46,313 nucleotides of DNA from Sphingobacteriales bacterium 44-15 (GTDB lineage: Bacteria > Bacteroidota > Bacteroidia > Chitinophagales > Chitinophagaceae). Positions 41,649 to 46,313 of this stretch are shown here, piece by piece. Under the pieces are notes generated by a model. The model did not search any database, was not told the origin of the DNA, and worked only from the letters and a program-made list of their open reading frames with translations. How positions within the stretch are numbered: the first letter of the stretch is position 1; each line of letters starts with the position of its first letter. The translations under genes and the position numbers were made by a program. The DNA lies in the NCBI GenBank assembly GCA_001899685.1, contig MKWG01000045.1, positions 1 through 46,313 on the forward strand, in the 5' to 3' direction.

Positions 41649-42131
41649 ATGACGGAAAAAGAATATAATGAATGTGTCACCCATTATGCTGATAATGTGT
41701 TCAGGTTCATTTTTAAGAATCTCAGGAATGAAGAAGATGCGAGGGATGTAGTGCAATCGGCTTTTGAAAAACTGTGGCGCAACAGGGAAGATGTACTGTG
41801 GGAAAAGAGTAAATCTTACCTCTTTACTGTTGCCTACCGCCAGATGATTGATCATATACGCAAAGGAAAAAGGGTAAGCCTTAAGGAAGAATTTAATGAA
41901 ACATCCAAAACAGAGGAGCCCAGGCATAGTTTAAGAAAAGTGCTGGAAACAGCATTAGGCAGGCTGAATGAAACACAGCGCTCCCTGGTAATGCTGAAGG
42001 ATTATGAAGGGTATTCTTATGATGAAATTGGTAAGATCATGGGACTCAGCGAAAGCCAGGTAAAAGTGTACCTCCACAGGGCAAGGCTGCAACTGAAAGA
42101 ATACCTGGTGAAAATAGAATATGTGGTGTAA
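41649..42131 (+). CDS. ECF-type RNA polymerase sigma factor
   Basis: This 160-residue sigma-70 family protein has region 2 at residues ~10-75 (NVFRFIFKNLRNEEDARDVVQSAFEKLWRN, YLFTVAYRQMIDHIRKGKR) and region 4 at ~100-155 (QRSLVMLKDYEGYSYDEIGKIMGLSESQVKVYLHRARLQLKEYL). It has no region 1.1 or 3, as is normal for ECF factors. The next gene, 14 bases downstream, encodes a membrane protein with anti-sigma-like layout, and a barrel protein follows. I infer a cell-envelope signal system; the signal is unknown. Confidence 0.93.
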   Translation: MTEKEYNECVTHYADNVFRFIFKNLRNEEDARDVVQSAFEKLWRNREDVLWEKSKSYLFTVAYRQMIDHIRKGKRVSLKEEFNETSKTEEPRHSLRKVLETALGRLNETQRSLVMLKDYEGYSYDEIGKIMGLSESQVKVYLHRARLQLKEYLVKIEYVV

Positions 42132-42145
42132 TAAAAAACTGCAAA

Positions 42146-43273
42146 ATGACAATCAACAGTAATAATTACGAAGAATTTTTCCTGCTTTACGTGGATAATG
42201 AGCTTGAAGCAGCGCAAAGGGCCGAGGTAGAAGCTTTTGCTGCAGCGCATCCTGGTCTTCAGGGAGAGCTGAATGCATTGCTTCAGACAAAGCTTTCTTC
42301 GGCGGAAGAGATCTCTTTTGAAGGGAAAGCATTACTTTATAAGCAGGAAATGCCCGGGCTGATCACTGCGGATAACTATGAAACTTTCTTCCTGTTATAT
42401 GCAGATAATGAGCTGCCTGCAGCACAGCGCGCCGCAGTAGAAAGATTTATAGAAGAACACCCGGCAAAAAAACAGGAATGGGTATTGCTGCAACATACCA
42501 GATTACAGGCAGATGAGTCAATTATGTGTCCTGATAAGGAAAGTCTTTATAACATTGGCAAAAAGCCTTCCCGTATCATACCCTTTGCATGGGTGCGTGC
42601 TGCTGTGGCCGCTGCTGTTATCATCACCGGGGGATTATTGTGGATGAATGAAGGAAATAAAACGGAATTGACGGATGGCGCACAACGGCAAATTGCTGCC
42701 ACATCCCGGCCCGTCGCCCAAACCGGCAGGAATATTTCCCTGGACACGGCAGTCACAGACCGTGAAAATGTTTCCTCTTCCGGGAAAACAGTTGTGAAAC
42801 AGGAAGCAAGCTATAGGAGTGGCCCGGAAAGAGATATTATAAAAGCAACGTCAAAAAAGCCGGTGCAAGCGCCTGAGATAGTACCTGCTGTTGATGCTCA
42901 GCCTGTACTGCAGGAATCATCGGTAGCTATTGTCCGGAGCGCCACACAACAGCCGGTAAAAACCCAGCCTGTGTATGAGTCCGCCCCGACACCTCAGGAA
43001 GACACAAAGACGAAGGAGCCGGCTCCGCCGGTAAAACCGGTAATCCTGGATGCTGCTGCGTTCAACGGAGACCGTGATATAACGGCTGCCGGGCAAAGGG
43101 AAGCAGAGGATATGCATTATCTCAGTGCAAACAATGATGATAAAAGATCAAAAGGTAAATTCCGGGGTTTGTTCAGAAAGGCATCCCGCCTGATTGACCG
43201 GGTTACCAATGCCGGAACTGAAGATGAAAAATCAATCGTCAGGGTCGCCAGTTTTGAGATCGTAAAAAAATAA
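42146..43273 (+). CDS. anti-sigma-factor-like single-pass membrane protein
   Basis: The 375-residue protein has two similar cytoplasmic modules (residues ~5-45, NYEEFFLLYVDNELEAAQR, and ~77-117, NYETFFLLYADNELPAAQR). One membrane helix follows (~148-168, WVRAAVAAAVIITGGLLWM), then a Pro/Thr-rich, probably extended periplasmic part and a basic segment near the C-terminus. Anti-sigma proteins often have one such helical module, usually with a zinc-binding His/Cys set; none is present here. It directly follows the sigma gene, so I infer that it holds the ECF factor at the membrane. No database-type family name is certain. Confidence 0.7.
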   Translation: MTINSNNYEEFFLLYVDNELEAAQRAEVEAFAAAHPGLQGELNALLQTKLSSAEEISFEGKALLYKQEMPGLITADNYETFFLLYADNELPAAQRAAVERFIEEHPAKKQEWVLLQHTRLQADESIMCPDKESLYNIGKKPSRIIPFAWVRAAVAAAVIITGGLLWMNEGNKTELTDGAQRQIAATSRPVAQTGRNISLDTAVTDRENVSSSGKTVVKQEASYRSGPERDIIKATSKKPVQAPEIVPAVDAQPVLQESSVAIVRSATQQPVKTQPVYESAPTPQEDTKTKEPAPPVKPVILDAAAFNGDRDITAAGQREAEDMHYLSANNDDKRSKGKFRGLFRKASRLIDRVTNAGTEDEKSIVRVASFEIVKK

Positions 43274-43297
43274 CAACAACAATTTAAAGCAGGAAAA

Positions 43298-44146
43298 ATG
43301 AAGAAAGCACATCTTATGATGACGGGGAGCGTTTTGCTATGCCTGGGCGCCATGGCTCAAACAGATACCACCGGCTCGCCGGTAAAGTCGCCGGATACCC
43401 TCCGGGTCGGCAGCATCCTGATAGTAAAGGATGGTAAGGAATCCGGAACCGCAGAAGATAGCCGGCGTAATTATCATCATCCCAGCCGCTGGAAAAACAA
43501 TGTCTCCACCAATTGGTTTGTGGTAGACATCGGCTTTGCCAACCAGGATGACAAAACCAATTACAATTCAGCAGAAGCCCAGAATTTTGTGCATGGGCAA
43601 ACAGCAGGGCATCCGGCAGCACAGAGCGATTTTAAGGTAAAGACCGGTTCTTATAATTTCAACCTCTGGCTTTTTATGCAGCGCATGAGCCTCGTGAAAA
43701 GAGTGGTGAACCTGAAATATGGTGTGGGCATAGAGCTGTATAAATATTTTTACAAATCAGATATACGGTATATTGACGGAGCGGATCCTTATGTGGAAAG
43801 ACAGGATGTTGACTTTACCTGCAATAAGCTGGCGCTTGATTATGTAACTGTTCCTTTGATGATCAATATCAATCCTAATGGCAACCACAGGAGCGGTGGG
43901 CTCAATATCAGCTTCGGCGCCAGTGCGGGCTACCTTTACGGCGCCAGGAACAAGCAGCGCAGCGATGACTTTGGAAAGCAGAAATTTAGCGGCGACTTTA
44001 ACCTGGAGCGTTGGAAGCTTGCTTATATAGGAGAGCTTGGATTAGGTCCCGTAAGATTATATGGTTCTTATGCTATTACTCCGCTGCATCAGTACGGTGT
44101 TGATCAGCATCCGTATACGGTGGGCATACGTTTTAGCAGTTGGTAA
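43298..44146 (+). CDS. outer-membrane beta-barrel protein (porin-like, OmpW/PorT-type size)
   Basis: This 282-residue protein has a signal peptide (MMTGSVLLCLGAMAQ, cut after Ala). A polar linker comes next, then from residue ~65 alternating strands with aromatic girdle residues (NWFVVDIGFANQ, YNFNLWLFMQRMSLV, LNISFGASAGYLYGAR, LAYIGELGLGPVRLYGSYAITPL) and a final strand VGIRFSSW ending in an aromatic residue. That is the normal end of a barrel. It lies 24 bases after the anti-sigma-like gene, so it may be the envelope component controlled by or linked to that system. The ligand is unknown. Confidence 0.78.
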   Translation: MKKAHLMMTGSVLLCLGAMAQTDTTGSPVKSPDTLRVGSILIVKDGKESGTAEDSRRNYHHPSRWKNNVSTNWFVVDIGFANQDDKTNYNSAEAQNFVHGQTAGHPAAQSDFKVKTGSYNFNLWLFMQRMSLVKRVVNLKYGVGIELYKYFYKSDIRYIDGADPYVERQDVDFTCNKLALDYVTVPLMININPNGNHRSGGLNISFGASAGYLYGARNKQRSDDFGKQKFSGDFNLERWKLAYIGELGLGPVRLYGSYAITPLHQYGVDQHPYTVGIRFSSW

Positions 44147-44171
44147 ATTGCGGCTGATTCTTTCTTTTATG

Positions 44172-44224
44172 GATACAACAAAGCCACGAATGCACGAATG
44201 TATTTTTATTAGTGCATTCGTGGC
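44172..44224. repeat. REP-like palindrome, copy D (partly decayed)
   Basis: Arms GCCACGAATGCAC (44183-44195) and GTGCATTCGTGGC (44212-44224) pair perfectly over 13 bases; the inner bases have diverged. Bases 44172-44199 equal 9478-9505. A further half-copy, TTTCGTGGCTAT, follows at 44231. It lies just after the barrel gene. Confidence 0.85.
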
Positions 44225-44270
44225 GATGTTTTTCGTGGCTATATCTTCATGGTATAAATAGATATTTGGC

Positions 44271-44278
44271 TATTTTTG
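44271..44278 (+). promoter_or_regulatory. possible -7 element of the OmpA-family gene
   Basis: TATTTTTG matches TAnnTTTG, 66 bases before the ATG at 44345. No clear -33 TTG is seen upstream, so confidence is limited. Confidence 0.4.
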
Positions 44279-44344
44279 ACAGAAATTGATTGAGTCGTGC
44301 TTTGTTTGGCATGAATTTTTTATTTCTGGTAAAAAAATCTACAC

Positions 44345-45202
44345 ATGAAATTTATCCAATTATCTTTTGCAGCATTATTGTTTGTTTCCATCTTAAGCTC
44401 CTGCGTTTCAAAGAAAAAATTTCTGGAAGCCACCAATACCATCTCCGCCCTGAAGCAGGATAGCCTGAGGCTTGAGAATGATCTGGCTTCCAGCAGGGAT
44501 AACCTGAAAAGCAGCAGGGATCAAAATGCCGATCTTCAGAAAAAATATGATGACCTGGCTAATGCTGCCCGGCAAAAGGAGCAGGCCCTGAATTCCACAA
44601 AGGAAGTGCTTAACTCTACCCAGGAAATGCTTAACTCGGCGAAGGAAAAATTATCAAGCAGCAATCTTACTATTGAAGAGCAGCAAAAACGCCTTGAAGC
44701 GCTTCAAAAGCTTATAGACCAGCAGCGTGCAGTAGTGGAAAACCTCCATAAAACCATAGATGCTGCATTGGGTCAGTATAAAGCGGAAGACCTTGATGTA
44801 TACGTAAAAAATGGTAAAGTGTATGTATCGCTCCAGGAAAAGCTGTTGTTTAAATCGGGCAGTGCGGTTGTAGGAAAAGAAGGTGTGGAAGCATTGGGAA
44901 AAATAGCCAATGTGTTGAATGCTGATCCCAAAATACAGATACTGGTGGAAGGGCATACAGACAGTATCCCTATCCGTCGCACCTTTGAAGATAACTGGGC
45001 ATTGAGTGTGGCAAGAGCGGTCTCTATAGTGCGTATTCTTACCAAAGACTATAATGTTGATCCTGCAAGGGTCATCGCTTCCGGGCACAGCTATTTTGAC
45101 CCGCGGGATACTAATTCAACTACGGAAGGAAGAGCGCTGAACAGGAGAACAGAGATCATTCTTTCACCCAATCTTGATGAGCTTTACCGCCTGATGCAAT
45201 AA
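44345..45202 (+). CDS. OmpA-family peptidoglycan-binding lipoprotein
   Basis: The 285-residue protein has a lipoprotein signal with lipobox LSSC (Cys20). A long heptad-rich coiled coil follows (residues ~27-140, with repeated NSTKEVLNSTQEMLNSA units). The C-terminal OmpA domain (~155-275) has LLFKSGSAVVGKEGVEALGKIA, ILVEGHTDSIPI and DNWALSVARAVSIVRIL...VIASGHSYFDP. The domain binds diaminopimelate peptide in peptidoglycan, and the lipid anchors it in the outer membrane, so it tethers envelope layers. The next gene starts on its stop codon (TAATG). Confidence 0.9.
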   Translation: MKFIQLSFAALLFVSILSSCVSKKKFLEATNTISALKQDSLRLENDLASSRDNLKSSRDQNADLQKKYDDLANAARQKEQALNSTKEVLNSTQEMLNSAKEKLSSSNLTIEEQQKRLEALQKLIDQQRAVVENLHKTIDAALGQYKAEDLDVYVKNGKVYVSLQEKLLFKSGSAVVGKEGVEALGKIANVLNADPKIQILVEGHTDSIPIRRTFEDNWALSVARAVSIVRILTKDYNVDPARVIASGHSYFDPRDTNSTTEGRALNRRTEIILSPNLDELYRLMQ

Positions 45203-45741
45203 TGAAACAATTTCTGATATTCCTGTCTTTCCTTGCCGTTTGCTTCACTACCGGCAGGGCACAAACGCCGCCGTCTGCAGACCAGGTGCTGCAGGCGGCG
45301 TATACTAAAGCTGCCCGGGAGCATAAGAAAGTATTCCTGATCTTTCACGCCTCATGGTGTGGCTGGTGCCGCAAGATGGACAGCTCTATGAATGATGTAT
45401 CCTGTAAGAAATTTTTCGATGACAATTTTGTTATAACGCATCTCGTGGTTATGGAATCCAAAGGAAAGGAGAACCTTGAAAACCCGGGCGCACTGGATTT
45501 GCTCAAAAAATATAAGGCCGACAGATCCGGTATTCCGTTCTGGGTGGTTTTTGATGCGGAAGGCAACATTCTTGCTGATGCAAAAATGCCTCCGCAAAAC
45601 AGTAATACAGGCTGCCCGGCAAAGGAAGAAGAGGTTGAATATTTTATTGATGTGTTAAAAAAGGTTACCAACCCCACCGAAGGGGAACTGAATGCAATAA
45701 GAACCAGGTTCAGGAAAAATGAATACAGGCGGCCTGCATGA
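45202..45741 (+). CDS. secreted thioredoxin-fold protein
   Basis: This 179-residue protein has a signal peptide (residues 1-20, cut at GRA-Q). The thioredoxin fold carries the redox motif SWCGWCRKM, with Cys53 and Cys56. FLIFHASWCGWC, DNFVITHLVV and GIPFWVVFDAEGNIL are typical of the thioredoxin_7/DUF255-like group of Bacteroidota periplasmic proteins. It probably reduces or rearranges disulphides in the periplasm; partners are unknown. Its ATG overlaps the stop of the OmpA-family gene by one base, so the two are translationally coupled. Confidence 0.88.
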   Translation: MKQFLIFLSFLAVCFTTGRAQTPPSADQVLQAAYTKAAREHKKVFLIFHASWCGWCRKMDSSMNDVSCKKFFDDNFVITHLVVMESKGKENLENPGALDLLKKYKADRSGIPFWVVFDAEGNILADAKMPPQNSNTGCPAKEEEVEYFIDVLKKVTNPTEGELNAIRTRFRKNEYRRPA

Positions 45742-45752
45742 GTTCCGGCTTC

Positions 45753-46178
45753 TTAAACCGGATTTTGGGCAAAATAACGGTCAAGCGAAAGCAGTCCTCC
45801 GCCCCTTTTCAGAAAGAAAACAAGCAATATTAAAATTGCCAGCGCAAATACAAATTCTCCCATATCCACTCCGGGCCGGTTTATAAATATAAGCGCCCCG
45901 AGCAGGATAGGGATCTGCAATACTACGGCAGGACGGGTAAACAGGCCGATGGCAACCAGAAAGCCGCCAAGAAAATGCGCCCAGGTGATCACTATAGCCA
46001 ACCACGAAGAATACGGCGCCAAACTGCTTTTGGTAAGCAGGGCTTCCAGCTCGCCCATATTACGCATAAATGAAATTCCTTTGATAAATAAGCAAAAGCC
46101 CAGGGCAACGCGTAAGACAAAAAACAGTGCAGGCAAATTATCAGTCCGCTTTTTTTGAATATGCTGTATCGTTTCCAT
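45753..46178 (-). CDS. DoxX-family membrane protein
   Basis: I use the ATG at 46178 (METIQHIQKKR...), giving 141 residues; the longer frame adds 13 unlikely residues. Four hydrophobic segments are visible (about residues 13-32, 56-78, 82-100, 107-122). The family-typical VALGFCLFIKGISFM, WAHFLGGFLVAIGLFTRPAVVLQIPILLGALIFI and a C-terminal basic tail are present. DoxX-type proteins are linked to quinone or thiol redox chemistry in some bacteria, but the role here is open. It is convergent with the thioredoxin-like gene, 11 bases apart. Confidence 0.85.
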   Translation of the reverse strand: METIQHIQKKRTDNLPALFFVLRVALGFCLFIKGISFMRNMGELEALLTKSSLAPYSSWLAIVITWAHFLGGFLVAIGLFTRPAVVLQIPILLGALIFINRPGVDMGEFVFALAILILLVFFLKRGGGLLSLDRYFAQNPV

Positions 46179-46313
46179 GATAATTGTTTTTTGTACAGCA
46201 ATAAGGATGACATACAAAGTTTACTAAAATTATTGCCAATATCCAAATCAACCGGTGCATTTCAATTTTTCGCAGGCGGGGTGGTGACACCCGCCTGTAG
46301 AATCGCTACCGGT

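Noticed and set aside
44061-44261. 66-codon + strand frame after the barrel gene
   Set aside because: It is an out-of-frame read of the barrel gene's end that continues through palindrome copy D.

Overview
The window looks like chromosomal DNA of a Bacteroidota, most likely of the Chitinophagaceae type. The grounds are the TAnnTTTG promoter motifs, the general lack of strong Shine-Dalgarno sequences, an RHS C-terminus of the Bacteroidota kind, a DUF4834 gene, a GxxExxY gene, and an UpxY-type antiterminator ahead of an exopolysaccharide (EPS) operon. The genus is not resolved.

Bases 1-4402 are an accessory island. It holds the 3' end of an RHS gene whose variable tip looks like an alpha/beta-hydrolase effector, followed by a small membrane protein that is a candidate immunity protein. 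Next come a remnant HTH-regulator tail and a second, headless toxin tail with its own small partner gene. This second cassette is bracketed by 79-bp direct repeats. Inside it sits a 262-bp element with perfect 24-bp inverted ends that carries a deleted REP-type transposase. The island ends with a decayed IS4-type element (21-bp inverted ends) into which an intact IS481-type element has inserted.

Bases 4403-13588 are mostly housekeeping genes: OsmC, a small membrane protein, an L,D-transpeptidase, KorA (without an adjacent KorB), a Bax-inhibitor-1 homologue, a GxxExxY protein, the oxidative pentose-phosphate operon gnd-zwf-pgl, and a DUF4834 protein. Palindromes built on GCCACGAATGCACGAAT flank the GxxExxY gene, lie between zwf and pgl, and recur near 44.2 kb.

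Bases 13686-40899 are one large + strand EPS locus. An identical 23-bp promoter block precedes both wbpD-wbpB-wbpI and the upxY-export genes-BY-kinase unit. The rest encodes a flippase, a probable polymerase, six GT4-type and two GT2 glycosyltransferases, a GT-C enzyme, a methyltransferase, and a WbpG/HisH/HisF amidotransferase set. It also encodes a WecE-type aminotransferase with a sugar formyltransferase, an acetyltransferase, and a PHP-type tyrosine phosphatase that closes the locus. Together these point to a Wzx/Wzy/Wzc polymer containing a diaminuronic acid, probably amidinated (ManNAc3NAmA-like), and possibly a formamido-dideoxyhexose. WbpA, WbpE, RmlA/RmlB and a priming phosphoglycosyltransferase are not in the window. 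The central genes are visibly AT-richer than the ends, as expected for an exchanged serotype-like cassette.

Bases 40935-46313 carry idi (reverse strand), an ECF sigma factor with an anti-sigma-like protein and an outer-membrane barrel protein, an OmpA-family lipoprotein, a secreted thioredoxin-like protein, and a DoxX-family protein (reverse strand).
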